Shown one piece after another: positions 1 through 11,856 of a stretch of DNA of 64,000 bases. Under the pieces are notes generated by a model. It was not told where the DNA came from. It was given only the letters and a program-made list of their open reading frames with translations, and did not search any database. The first letter of the stretch is position 1. Each line of letters begins with the position of its first letter. The position numbers were made by a program, and so were the translations under genes. Source of the stretch: Hortaea werneckii (lineage: Eukaryota; Ascomycota; Dothideomycetes; Mycosphaerellales; Teratosphaeriaceae); NCBI GenBank assembly GCA_037044905.1, contig JBAOKB010000118.1:1-64000 (forward strand), given 5' to 3'.

Positions 1-46
1 ATTGCTAAGGTTAAACGTAACTTGGTTTGTTCCCTGAACAGCACCA
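1..46. other. Sequencing adapter/barcode remnant (not genomic)
   Basis: The window opens with ATTGCT, then AAGGTTAA, then 24 nt, then CAGCACC, directly followed by telomere repeats. This is the architecture of Oxford Nanopore native barcoding (adapter tail, 5' flank, 24-nt barcode, 3' flank). The 24 nt at 15-38 match, from memory, native barcode 16. A real chromosome end would not have unique DNA distal to the telomere. I infer that an adapter ligated to the telomere terminus was left in the assembly. Confidence 0.9.
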
Positions 47-153
47 CCCTAACCCTAACCCTAACCCTAACCCTAACCCTAACCCTAACCCTAACCCTAA
101 CCCTAACCCTAACCCTAACCCTAACCCTAACCCTAACCCTAACCCTAACCCTA
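47..153 (+). repeat. Terminal telomere tract (CCCTAA)n
   Basis: About 18 perfect copies of CCCTAA on the plus strand (TTAGGG on the minus strand) run without interruption. The orientation is that of a left chromosome end. The tract is about 107 nt, short as is usual in filamentous fungi. The adapter remnant immediately distal supports this being the physical end of the molecule. Confidence 0.97.
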
Positions 154-279
154 TGCCTCCGGCGGCCCTGGCGTCGGCGCCCTGAACGGCTTCCCCTTTC
201 CTTTTCTCTCTCTTTTTCCTCCCGACAATTGGAACCCTCTTGCCTCCGGCGGCCCTGGCGTCGGCGCCCTGAACGGCTT
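154..279. repeat. 39-bp direct repeat pair next to telomere
   Basis: An identical 39-nt GC-rich sequence occurs at 154-192 and 241-279, beginning TGCCTCCGGCGG and ending GAACGGCTT. The 48 nt between are pyrimidine rich. The first copy abuts the last telomere repeat directly. It may be a telomere-associated repeat or a footprint of telomere healing or recombination. Confidence 0.85.
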
Positions 280-650
280 GCTCTCTCTTTTACATTTCAC
301 TAACATTTCGCCCTGTACTAGCTAACCCTAACCCTCAGCCTCCTTCCTCCCTCCTGCCCTCTTCTATCTCAGCTTATATGATACACCATTCTCACCAACT
401 CGTTCGTTTCCATCATGTTCGTTACCCGCTTCCGGATCACCCACCTCCATAGTCGGCCCCATTCGTCCTCTTCCAACCCTCCCCCCTCCCAAAATCCCAA
501 ACTCCTCTCCATCTCCCCCTCTACCCACCCCCACTCCCACTCCTTTCCCTCCCTCTCTTCCCTCCCCCACATCCTTTGGCTAATTACCGCCCCTCCTATG
601 TCCTCCATCACTCCCTTGTATTGGCATCCTGCCCCCGCAACTCCGCTTCG
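280..650. other. Telomere-proximal non-coding, pyrimidine-rich
   Basis: No credible gene. It holds a short telomere-like AACCCTAACCCT near 324 and a strongly C/T-biased plus strand that runs on into the helicase 3' end. It is probably the 3' flank of the minus-strand helicase. Confidence 0.5.
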
Positions 651-3600
651 CTAATATCCTGCCGTTTTACTCCCGCACGCCGCCGTCTTCTCTTCCCATC
701 TTTGACATATGCTCTGCGGCACCCAGCAGAAATTGCACCCGCTAAATCGAGCCATCTGTAGCCGCTTCATCCTCTTCTTTACTTCCGCCATCCTCTCCCC
801 TGCCTCCTTCCCGTGCCCTCTGCATTCTTCCCACCCTCGAGCCCTTTTCGCCCGTTGTATCTGCCCTTGCGCCCAGCACACCGAACACCCTACCTTCGTC
901 CAATCCTCTAGCCTCTTCACCATCTCGTCTCTGTCTAGCTCTCTGCTAGCCCTCTCCGCTAACCTCGACCTCTTCTGCGCTTGCACTCTTTCTCCCTCTC
1001 TACTCATTCCTGTCCTCGCCTCGTTTATGCTTCGCTCCCTCTCCTCTCTCTCTCCTATACTTCTTGCCCTCTTTAGCCCTCTTCCTTCCTTTGCTGCCTC
1101 TTCACACTCATCCCCAGCTTCGGCCAACCCTAACCCTAATTCTCCCTCGTCGTCAACGTTGTCCGTACCTAACTCTAAGCCTCTCGGTGTTCCATCCTCG
1201 CTACCTTGTTCCATCGGCTCTAACCCTAACCCGTCTGCTTCCTCTTGCTCCCTCCTTCTATGCTGCTATAATGGAACGAACCCCCCTGTCCTTACTACAA
1301 CCCTCGCCCTCCTTCCCGTTCTTGTTAACCCTCTACATACATTATACACTTTCTCTCCGTTCTCGCATCCGATCCTGTCCGCCCTCCCATCCATCTCCCT
1401 GTCTAACACAACCCTCCTACACTTCTCCCCTTCCAGATATTCGTGCATCCCCCTTTCCATCACGAATCCCTTCTCCAAGATTTTCCGGCCCCCTACTATG
1501 TTGTAGCCTCTTATTAAGATCGCCTCGCTTGCCTCTCCATCTCTTCCTGCCCTTCCACTTTCCTGTGCGTAATCCCTCACTAATTCCTTCACTCCTACGT
1601 GTACTACCACCCTAATGTGTAGTGCATCCACCCCCATTCCTATCGCTGTCGTCGCCGCGAACACTCTGTGCGTCCCCTTAACCAGCTGTTCTAGAATCTT
1701 CCTTTTCATTTCTTCGTCTCCGACCCTCCTGTAGTACACTAGACACCTCAGCACTTCTCCAATCTTCTTGCACTGCTCTACCCTCCGGCAGTACACTATA
1801 ATCTGTCCCTCCTCGTGTTCTTCTAGTTTCTTTCTTACTAACTCCGCTACCCTCTCCTCTTCTTCTCGCCGGTCGTACTCGACCACCTGGTAAGCGATGT
1901 TCCTCCTCGTCGTCGAGTCTCTTATTATCCGTACCGTCCTCTTCTCTAAGCCCATCGCTTCGAGCCAGCTCGACTCTTCCTTCGGTAGCAACGTTGCCGT
2001 AAGATACACTATCTGGCATCCCTTCCTAGCGAACTCCGCTAGCTCGAGCACTTTCGGCCTCCATGTCTCTGTCGAGTCCAGAACGATGTGGCTCTCGTCG
2101 ACTACTATCCTGTCTAGCTCTCCGGTAGCTAGCTTGTCGTTAATGAACCTGTTAAACGCCTTCGTTACTGCGCTCTCGGGTGTTACTAGCACGATCCTCG
2201 CGTGCCTAGCGCTCTAGTCGGGCCATCTCCCGGCGTTAAGTCCGATCTCCTTGCATCTCCTCTCTAGATCGCTCCTTAGCGATATCAACGGCACTACTAC
2301 CACCGTTACCCCTCCGACTAAGCAGAATGCCGGTAGCATAAACATCAGACTCTTGCCTCCTCCGGTCCTCATGACTATTACTACCTTCGGCTCGCCCGAT
2401 ACGATTGCCTTTAGCCCTTCTAGTTGTGAGCCTCTAAATGAAGCGTTCGGCCCTAGCATTTCCCTTAGACTCACGTTCAAGTCTGCCCTCCTCAACTTCG
2501 CCCACCTCTCTTCTTCTACCATCTTCCTATATTTCTCCAGATCGATCGTCGGCTTTCCATTACCTGTCGCAGTGGACGGCCACCTAATGAAGTGGTGCCA
2601 TAACACGCTTACCTTTCTAAACGATGCCTGCTCGGACTGCGTGCTAAACGGGTTCTCTGTCGTCAAGATCCCGTAGATCAACTCTTCCATCCTTTTACTA
2701 TGTCCGGATTGCATCTGCCTATCTTCTGTTGTTACTCCTTCGTACAACCGATCGAGCTGTTTTGTTACTTCTTCCTCTGGGCAGTGTACCCTTTGGATGG
2801 CTGGGTATAGCTACCTCCATGTCGACGGCGTTACAAAGAATCCGGCCTGGCATTTTGATAGCTCCCTCTTCATCACCCTCTTTAGCCTCTCTGTGTTCCA
2901 GAAGCCGTCTATGCTAAGTGCCTGCAGCTTGCCCTCTTTCGCTTTTCCTCTATTCCTCGGCCTGCTTCGCGCCTCCCTCCCACTAACCATCCGATCTCCT
3001 GCCGTTCCTTCGTCATCACCTCCATCCGCCTCGCTTTCACTGCTCGGGCTTGTGCTCGATTCGCTCTCGCTTCCTAAACTGCCCTCTTCCCCGTCGCTTT
3101 CCCTTCCTCCTTCTTCGCTCCCACTCTCCTCCTCCTCCCTAACTCCGTCGACCTCGCCTTCCCATTTCTTTTCCGGCTCCGGCTCCCACAGATATTTGCT
3201 GAAGTCAGACTCGCCCCTAACTTCCTACCTAAGCATGTGCACGAACGGTTCTACTAGCCACAAATGGTACACCAACAGCTTTCCTACCTCTTGCGGCAGA
3301 TACCTGTGGATTATCTTCGCTTCGCCGCTCTTGCTGTAGCCTTTGTGGTAGCCCGTCACTAGCTCGACCATGCTATTGTTAACAAAAACACCCCTCTGCG
3401 CTCGCGCACTCTCTCCGTTCTCGGTCCTAATGCTAACAACTTCCGTCCCTCTAGCTGGAGCTCCCCCTGCCATGTAACACAACACTATTAGCTCCTCCTT
3501 GAACAGAGTCACCTCCCGGAAGTACTGCTCCACCTTAGTCGTGTTCCACTTTAGCTTACTCCTGTCCCTTACTTCACTTATGTCGATATTTTGTAGAAAG

Positions 3601-5471
3601 TACTTGGTTATTCGGTCCTCTCTCATGGCCCGGCTCCACAACCACTTCCTGCTCTCCACGTCTTTCCCGTCCGGCCTCCTAACTCTGCCCAAGACTTCAT
3701 CGTTTCTCTTATCGTCCAAGAAGCTCCAACCCTCGGTGAGATCGCTTAGGTTGTCGAACAGTCTGTCTAGATGCAAGATCGGCAGTTCCTCCTCTTGCTG
3801 TAAGAACATTAACCGCTTCGTGAGCCTCCCTAGACACCTTTCCCACAGCGAGTGTAGTGCATCTCTAAGATCTCCCATGCTAAAGCTAATCTTGTCGATG
3901 GCGACCTGTTGGCATCTGTTCATCCAAGTGACCCGTGCCCCGGCTTTCTCCGTGAACCTGATCCTCATTCCAAAAGTCTTTATGTGCAAGACCCTGTCCA
4001 TCGGGCTCGCTGGTCCCCCGTATTCCTAAAGACACAACAGCCTGGGCACCATATCGTGCACCCCTTCTACAATGCTGACCGCTTCTTTTCTCGCCTCACT
4101 CTCACCTATCCCGGCTCCGATTAGCCGGTCGATGTCGTCTTGCCTCTGCTTGTAAGCCATGAACACCACTAGAGCCTTACAGACCGTGACGATGGCCGCT
4201 AGCTTCGGCGTGAAGTTGAACACGCTTACCCATCCTGCGTCTTCGGTGTCCAAGCCGAGAACTGCTAATGCGGACAGAAAGCCGCTTTGGAACTCGTCGT
4301 CTAGCAGCTCCTAGTCGAGCATGCTGGCCCAGAAAAGAACGATGGACCATTGTAACTCGTCTTCGCAGACCTTTCTAGCTCCCTTGTCTAGAGCGGCGGT
4401 CTCTCGTCTAGCGAGACTTTGCATTGCTCCCAGCCTCCTCGCTTGCCCATCCGTTAACGTGTAGTCTAGCTTGTTCTCCCATGTCTGACTCCTCCAAAGA
4501 TATCTTAGCATTAATACCCAGACCCTAGAGTATTTCTTCTTCGTACTAGCCTCGTGTTTGCTGTAGAATGGAGTCTCGTTGTTCGCGGCCCCGGTTTCCT
4601 TCCTGTTCACGTAGTAAAGAGCGGACCTTAGGATCGTCCGCGGACTGCTAACGTCCATGGCCTTCTTGATCACCCTGCCGGTCGCTCTGCAAGCTCTCTC
4701 GATCGCCTCCTCTTCTTCATCCACGCTCTCTATCCCCCGCTCGTCCGCCTTAAGCTTTGGCGCCGCACTTAGACTAGCCCGTAGCTCTTCTTTCTCAAAC
4801 CCAGCCAGATGGTGAGCCCAGCTGGTGTGTTCCAGCCATGGATCCATTTTAGACCTAACATTGCTAACGTTCACCTTCCTGTAATGGTGCGCCTCCCGTA
4901 GCTTCCTCTTAAGTCCATCGGCTACCTCATCTGTCAACTTCTGCGCCCTGTCCTCGGGCTCGCAGCCATGACCGCCTCCTAGCATCCGTGGCGCTGGCGG
5001 TAGCACTTTAAAGAGCTTAGTCCACTGCGCATACTTAAAGAATCTCTAACAGCAGTGACCTTCCGTGAACGGCTGGTTTGCGGCGGGTCGACTCCTTAAA
5101 CTCCCTCGACCTCCTCTGCTTTTGGCGCTGTTCCAGCCGTGTTCCTTTCTACAGTGCGCCTCGATCCCCTTTTTACTCTCCCTTAGCAACCCGCACGCTT
5201 TGCACTGTGAGCATTGCTCGATGACCGGGCCGAGCTCCTAGATCGCTTCCTGTTCGGCGGCGGGGTACACGACGTCTTCTAACCTATAAGCGACGTGGTC
5301 GAGTTTTTCTACTTGTTCGATTATTCCTTTCCTAGTGCTCACTGTTAGCGTCTAGTGACTTTGGCTGAGATGCGCCTTGATTTGGTCTGGAACCACTGCA
5401 AACTTGCAATCTCTACAAACGATAATTTAAAAATTCTGGAAGTGTACGAACAGACTCTCAAAAGCGTCCAT
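651..5471 (-). pseudogene. Telomere-linked RecQ helicase with OrsD-type zinc N-terminus, copy A, RIP-inactivated
   Basis: A single minus-strand frame runs from ATG at 5471 to a stop at 651 (about 1,606 codons), interrupted only by in-frame stops. The N-terminus has two Cys/His clusters (VCRDC...HLSQSH; CSQCKACG...HCRKEH) as in the DUF3505/OrsD family. Then follow a long helical region, an acidic Ser/Glu linker (about 3000-3200) and a RecQ-type core: FRGSQLEGL (motif 0), RTGGGKS (Walker A), VVVPLISLRSDL (Ia), DESH box, TAT (III) and QESGRAGRDG (VI). A Cys-rich tail (CSVC...C, CNFC...PQSIC) follows. Stops lie at 5427, 5352, 5238, 5046, 4311, 4026, 3225, 2811, 2214 and 1266. Where copy B can be compared, they are CAG/CAA-to-TAG/TAA type. 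Telomere-linked helicases of this type sit next to telomeres in many fungi and are thought to act in telomere maintenance or as selfish subtelomeric repeats. No frameshift was seen. This copy is non-functional as read. Confidence 0.88.
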
Positions 5472-6045
5472 GGTGTATTAGCTGTCGAGCAACGTGTCTG
5501 TCCTGATGTTTCGGTCGGCGGCCTCGCCTGGGCTTAGCTGCACCGCCCCCTGTCACAGAATTTTCGCGATCCCTGTCGCGATGGCGCGGTCACACATGAT
5601 GGGGTTGAACGTTAGCTACATGCTACAAGAGTCGGTGGTCTTGCTAGGTGCTTTTCTGCACCTTTGTTGGTGTATTTCTATCTACCCTACCTCTTCGCGA
5701 GCGTCTAGCCTGCGCTTCCGGCGGTCCCTCAATTCCAGCCGAACCGCCGTTACGCCCGCCGACCCTAACCCTAAGCCTTTGCGAGCGGAACTTCACACAG
5801 AATGTCGGGATTTTCGAACCGCGATAACAATTCACCACGCGGGTCTCCCGCTCCGATGTTGAAAACTCACGAGTAAAGTGCCTACGGATTGGAAACTCAC
5901 CGAGTTTGAAACGATTCCGACCGGTACTTTTCATTCCTTCTGCCCCCGGTTTTTCATGGAATCTGCCCCCTCCGGCGAATTCGGTGGCCCGTGCCCCCCA
6001 CGCATTATCATGGAATCCGCCCCGGATTCTTTGAAGGATTGAGGG
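2215..6045. repeat. Tandem duplication unit, copy A (3,831 bp)
   Basis: The unit aligns base for base with 6046-9876 at a constant offset of 3,831. It covers the 5' two-thirds of the helicase gene plus about 570 bp upstream. Differences seen are almost all C/T or G/A transitions, with no net length change. The left edge is inside the helicase gene between Walker A/Ia and the DESH box. TAG is present at each of the three junctions (2215, 6046, 9877). Confidence 0.93.
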
Positions 6046-9000
6046 TAGTCGGGCCATCTCCCGGCGTTGAGTCCGATCTCCTTGCATCTCCTCTCTAGAT
6101 CGCTCCTTAGCGATATCAACGGCACCACTACCACCGTCACCCCTCCGACTAAGCAGAATGCCGGTAGCATGAACATTAGACTCTTGCCTCCTCCGGTCCT
6201 TATGACCATTACTACCTTCGGCTCGCCCGATACGATTGCCTTTAGCCCTTCCAGTTGTGAGCCTCTAAATGAAGCGTTCGGCCCCAGCATTTCCCTTAGA
6301 CTCACGTTTAAGTCTGCCCTCCTTAACTTCGCCCACCTCTCTTCTTCTACCATCTTCCTATATTTCTCCAGATCGATCGTCGGCTTTCCATTACCTGTCG
6401 CAGTAGACGGCCACCTAATGAAGTGGTGCCATGACACGCTCACCTTTCTAAACGATGCCTGCTCGGACTGCGTGCTGAACGGGTTCTCTGTCGTCAAGAT
6501 CCCGTAGATTAACTCTTCCATCCTTTTACTGTGTCCGGATTGCATCTGCCTATCTTCTGTTGTTACTCCTTCGTACAACCGATCGAGCTGTTTTGTTACT
6601 TCTTCCTCTGGGCAGTGTACCCTTTGGATGGCTAGGTATAGCTGCCTCTATGTCGACGGCGTTACAAAGAATCCGGCCTGGCATTTTGATAGCTCCCTCT
6701 TCATCACCCTCTTTAGCCTCTCTATGTTCCAGAAGCCGTCTATGCTAAGTGCCTGCAGCTTGCCCTCTTTCGCTTTTCCTCTATTCCTCGGCCTGCTTCG
6801 CGCCTCCCTCCCACTAACCATCCGATCTCCTGCCGTTCCTTCGTCATTACCTCCATCCGCCTCGCTTTTACTACTCGGGCTTGTGCTCGATTCGCTCTCG
6901 CTTCCTGAACTGCCCTCTTCCCCGTCGCTTTCCCTTCCTCCTTCTTCGCTCCCACTCTCCTCCTCCTCCCTAACTCCGTCGACCTCGCCTTCCCATTTCT
7001 TTTCCGGCTCCGGCTCCCACAGATATTTGCTGAAGTCGAACTCGCCCCTAACTTCCTACCTAAGCATGTGCACGAACGGTTCCACTAGCCACAAATGGTA
7101 CACCAACAGCTTTCCCACCTCTTGCGGCAGATACCTGTGGATTATCTTCGCTTCGCCGCTCTTGCTGTAGCCTTTGTGGTAGCCCGTCACTAGCTCGACC
7201 ATGCCATTGTTAACAAAAACACCCCTCTGCGCTCGCGCACTCTCTCCGTTCTCGGTCCTAATGCTAACAACTTCCGTCCCTCTGGCTGGAGCTCCCCCTG
7301 CCATATAACACAACACTATTAGCTCCTCCTTGAACAGAGTCACCTCCCGGAAGTACTGCTCCACCTTGGTCGTGTTCCACTTTAGCTCACTCCTGTCCCT
7401 CACTTTACTTATGTCGATATTTTGTAGAAAGTACTTGGTTATTCGGTCCTCTCTTATGGCCCGGCTCCACAACCACTTCCTGCTCTCCACGTCTTTCCCG
7501 TCCGGCCTCCTAACTCTGCCCAAGACTTCATCGTTTCTCTCATCGTCCAAGAAGCTCTAACCCTCGGTGAGATCGCTTAGGTTGTCGAACAGTCTGTCTA
7601 GATGCAAGATCGGCAGTTCCTCCTCTTGCTGTAAGAACATTAACCGCTTCGTGAGCCTCCCTAGACACCTTTCCCACAGCGAGTGTAGTGCATCTCTGAG
7701 ATCTCCCATGCTAAAGCTGATCTTGTCGATGGCGACCTGTTGGCATCTGTTCATCCAAGTAACCCGTGCCCCGGCTTTCTCCGTGAACCTGATCCTCATT
7801 CCAAAAGTCTTCATGTGCAAGACCCTGTCCATCGGGCTCGCTAGTCCCCCGTATTCCTAAAGACACAACAGCCTGGGCACCATATCGTGCACCCCTTCTA
7901 CAATGCTAACCGCTTCTTTTCTCGCCTTACTCTTACCTATCCCGGCTCCGATTAGCCGGTCGATGTCGTCTTGCCTCTGCTTGTAAGCCATGAACACTAC
8001 TAGAGCCTTACAGACCGTGACGATGGCCGCCAGCTTCGGCGTGAAGTTAAACACGCTTACCCATCCTGCGTCTTCGGTGTCTAAGCCGAGAACTGCTAAT
8101 GCGGACAGAAAGCCGCTTTGGAACTCGTCGTCTAGCAGCTCCTGGTCGAGCATGCTGGCCTAGAAAAGAACGATGGACCATTGTAACTCGTCTTCGCAGA
8201 CCTTTCTAGCTCCCTTGTCTAGAGCGGCGGTCTCTCGTCTAGCGAGACTTTGCATTGCTCCTAGCCTCCTCGCTTGCCCATCCGTTAACGTGTAGTCTGG
8301 CTTGTTCTCCCATGTCTGACTCCTCCAAAGATATCTCAGCATTAATACCCAGACCCTAGAGTATTTCTTCTTCGTACTAGCCTCGTGTTTGCTGTAGAAT
8401 AGAGTCTCGTTGTTCGCGGCCCCGGTTTCCTTCCTGTTCACGTAGTAAAGAGCGGACCTTGGGATCGTCCGCGGACTGCTAACGTCCATGGCCTTCTTGA
8501 TCACCCTGCCGGTCGCTCTGCAAGCTCTCTCGATCGCCTCCTCTTCTTCATCCACGCTCTCTATCCCCCGCTCGTCCGCCTCAAGCTTTGGCGCCGCACT
8601 TAGACTAGCCCGTAGCTCTTCTTTCTCAAACCCAGCCAGATGGTGAGCCCAGCTGGTGTGTTCCAGCCATGGATCCATTTCAGACCTAACATTGCTAACG
8701 TTCACCTTCCTATGATGGTGCGCCTCCCGCAGCTTCCTCTTAAGTCCATCGGCTACCTCATCTGTCAACTTCTGCGCCCTGTCCTCGGGCTCGCAGCCAT
8801 GACCGCCTCCTAGCATCCGTGGCGCTAGCGGTAGCACTTTAAAGAGCTTAGTCCACTGCGCATACTTAAAGAATCTCTAACAGCAGTGACCTTCCGTGAA
8901 CGGCTGGTTTGCGGCGGGTCGACTCCTTAAACTCCCTCGACCTCCTCTGCTTTTGGCGCTGTTCCAGCCGTGTTCCTTTCTACAGTGCGCCTCGATCCCC

Positions 9001-9302
9001 TTTTTACTCTCCCTTAGCAACCCGCACGCTTTGCACTGTAAGCATTGCTCGATGACCGGGCCGAGCTCCTGGATCGCTTCCTATTCGGCGGCGGGGTACA
9101 CGACGTCTTCTAACCTATAAGCGACGTGGTCGAGTTTTTCCACTTGTTCGATTATTCCTTTCCTAGTGCTCACTGTTAGCGTCTGGTGACTTTGGCTAAG
9201 ATGCGCCTTAATTTGGTCTGGAACCACTGCAAACTTGCAATCTCTACAAACGATGATTTGAAAATTCTAGAAGTGTACGAACAGACTCTCAAAAGCGTCC
9301 AT
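6046..9302 (-). pseudogene. Telomere-linked helicase, copy B, 5' part only, RIP-inactivated
   Basis: Starts at ATG 9302 in the same frame as copy A and carries the OrsD-type zinc clusters, helical region, acidic linker, motif 0, Walker A and Ia. The duplication edge then cuts it; the frame reads about 38 more codons into copy A's upstream DNA before a stop near 5931. DESH box, motif VI and Cys-rich tail are missing. In-frame stops are at 9267, 9081, 8877, 8160, 7857, 7557, 7056 and 6648. Five of these (9267, 9081, 8160, 7557, 6648) are sense CAG or TGG codons in copy A. Conversely copy A stops at 5427, 5352, 5238, 4311 and 2811 are sense codons here. Confidence 0.88.
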
Positions 9303-9876
9303 GGTGTATTAGCTGTCGAGCAACGTGTCTGTCCTAATGTTTCGGTCGGCGGCCTCGCCTGGGCTTAGCTGCACCGCCCCCTGTCACAGAATTTTCGCGA
9401 TCCCTGTCGCGATGGCGCGGTCACACATGATAGGGTTGAACGTTAGCTACATGCTACAAGAGTCGGTGGTCTTGCTGGGTGCTTTTCTGCACCTTTGTTG
9501 GTGTATTTCTATCTACCCTACCTCTTCGCGAGCGTCCAGCCTGCGCTTCCGGCGGTCCCTTAATTCCAGCCGAACCGCCGTTACGCCCGCCGACCCTAAC
9601 CCTAAGCCTTTGCGAGCGGAACTTCACACAGAATGTCGGGATTTTCGAACCGCGATAACAATTCACCACGCGGGTCTCCCGCTCCGATGTTGAAAACTCA
9701 CGAGTAAAGTGCCTACGGATTGGAAACTCACCGAGTTTGAAACGATTCCGACCGGTACTTTTCATTCCTTCTGCCCCCGGTTTTTCATGGAATCTGCCCC
9801 CTCCGGCGAATTCGGTGGCCCGTGCCCCCCACGCATTATCATGGAATCCGCCCCGGATTCTTTGAAGGATTGAGGG
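6046..9876. repeat. Tandem duplication unit, copy B (3,831 bp)
   Basis: Head-to-tail second copy of 2215-6045. Its left edge joins the end of copy A's upstream region, so the helicase core is cut after motif Ia. Its right edge at 9877-9879 meets the AT-rich block abruptly. Confidence 0.93.
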
Positions 9877-9879
9877 TAG
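9303..9879 (-). promoter_or_regulatory. Upstream region of telomere-linked helicase (second copy at 5472-6045)
   Basis: Non-coding DNA 5' of the helicase ATG, present in both duplication copies. It holds a telomere-like CCCTAACCCTAAG (9595-9607; 5764-5776 in copy A) and two copies of a CATGGAATC-YGCCCC motif about 60 bp apart near the outer end. No core promoter element is convincing. The presence of upstream DNA in both copies shows the duplicated unit began outside the gene. Confidence 0.5.
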
Positions 9880-11856
9880 GTTATCCCCTAGATTAGTAGA
9901 TATTACTATCTTAGCTTTCTAGTAACTCTAGCTAGGATTAATTTTAATAGATATTTCTATAGGTACCTAGAATAGGCTAGGGTACGCGCGACCTTTATAA
10001 TTAACTATATAATAATATAGAAGGTAACTACCTAACTATAGATATATTAGTAGTACCTAGCTCTAATCTTTAAATATAGGGCCCTACTTATATAAGTAGT
10101 AGTATAGGTAGACCTAGAAATAAAAATATAATAAGTAAGGGTAGATACTAGGTAGAAGGCATTAGTAGAATAGGTAGCCTATAATATATATAGATAATAT
10201 ATAGTCTAGAACTTACTAGGGCTACTAGTTCTATAGAATTGCTTCGAGGGCTACTATATAGGATTTCTCTAGAATCTAGAGAGAGGTAGCTAGAAGACTC
10301 TATTTAATATATTACTCTACTAGCTTAGGAAGATTAAATAATTTAGAAAAACTCTTTATTAGAACTAGCTTTTATAGTAGTAGAAGGCAACTATCTATAA
10401 AGAAGGCTAAATATAGGTAAGCTAGTACTAATTTAAGTAGTAATAAATATAATATTAGCTAAAGTATAATATATAGTAGAAGTACCTAATCTAGATTATA
10501 TCTTAAGTAATAAGGCTTTATAAAGGTCTTATAAGAGTAGATAGAATACTTATAGTACTCTAGGCCTAATAGAATATATTCTTAACCTATTACTAAAAGG
10601 TCTAGAGAATAAGGATATACTATATATATATTAAGACTAACTACTAGTAGTAATAGAATAATAAGAAATATAAGTACTACTATATCTAAAGGATCTTAAT
10701 TTAGAAAGATTAGTAGTAAATATATTAATAAAAAGAGATATAGAGAAAGAATAAGGTAGATAGGAAATTTACTAAAATCGACTTCCTTCTAAATAAGAGA
10801 TAGTAGGACAATATAATAAAGGTCCTTAAGATAGTCTAAAAAAAAGTAGGATAGAAAAAGAGAGAGGATATATAAAAAAAGGAAGGGGATAAAATAGATA
10901 GTAGCGAGCTAGGATAGATTAATAGAAATCTAAAACCCTTTAAACTAAACTAGAGACCTTATCTACGATAATAGAAAACTAGCTTATTTATAATAATAGA
11001 AAACTAGTAGGACTATAAGGATAGCTAATAACTAAATAAGAATAAGGTATTATTTAAAAAGAGAGAGAGAAAAGAAGACTAGGCTAAGAGAGAGTAAATA
11101 CTCTAAAATAAAATTAACTAGTAGAGTACTATACTAGAACGAGAAGAGACTATTAGTATACTATAACTAGAGAGGGCCCTCTAGCTAAAGTAGCGACTAG
11201 TACCTAAAGGGTAGTAATAATAAAAGCTCTAATAGCCTAGCTAATAGAAAGAGAGTATTAGTTCTCTCTCTAGAATAGAATAAACTAGTAGAGGTATAGA
11301 CTAGGATAGAGAGAGGACATTAGTATACTATAACTAATTACTACCTCCTAGCTAAAGTACCCTAAGCCCTATAGCCTCTTAGAATAGTAGTCTATTCTAG
11401 TAGAAGTAGAGGAGATAGCTATAGAAAGACATTAGCCTAATAGATAAATAGACTCCTACTAGTAGTTCTATATAGCAATAGTAAGTTAGAAATATATAAT
11501 AATAATAGATAGTCTCTTTACTAGAGGGCTAGACCTACTAGATAGATTCCTAGATAGTATAGGTTCTAAGAGTAGTAAAGAGAGGCGTTAAGTTACTTTC
11601 CTATATAGATAAAGACTTAAAATTATCTAATAAAAATAGTCTACTATCTACTATAGTAAGTAAGAAGGTTAGTATAGGTTAGATAGTATTCTAGTAGCTA
11701 GAAGGTAAACTAGCCTTTAGGTGTCTTTAGTCCTATATTAGTAGTACTATTAGGCGTATATATAGTTATAAATTCTATAATTAATAGAATAAGCTATATT
11801 TATCTACCTATATAGTTAATATTTACGCAATATTAATTTAGAACTCCTAACCCTAG
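9880..11856 (+). repeat. Left ~1.97-kb direct repeat of the RIP block
   Basis: Begins GGTTATCCCCTAGATTAG and ends AACTCCTAACCCTAG. It matches 15262-17230 over its whole length, differing mostly by C/T and G/A transitions. It could be a long LTR or one of two related elements. Confidence 0.8.

Noticed and set aside
22..303. 93-residue open frame of Leu-Thr repeats
   Set aside because: Translation of the telomere tract starting inside the adapter remnant.
709..1506. Long plus-strand frames opposite the helicase
   Set aside because: Ser/Pro/Leu-rich shadow of the Arg/Glu-rich minus-strand C-terminal coding region.
10900..11400. Possible gag zinc knuckles in the RIP block
   Set aside because: Spacing is suggestive only if many C-to-T changes are reversed; too speculative to call.
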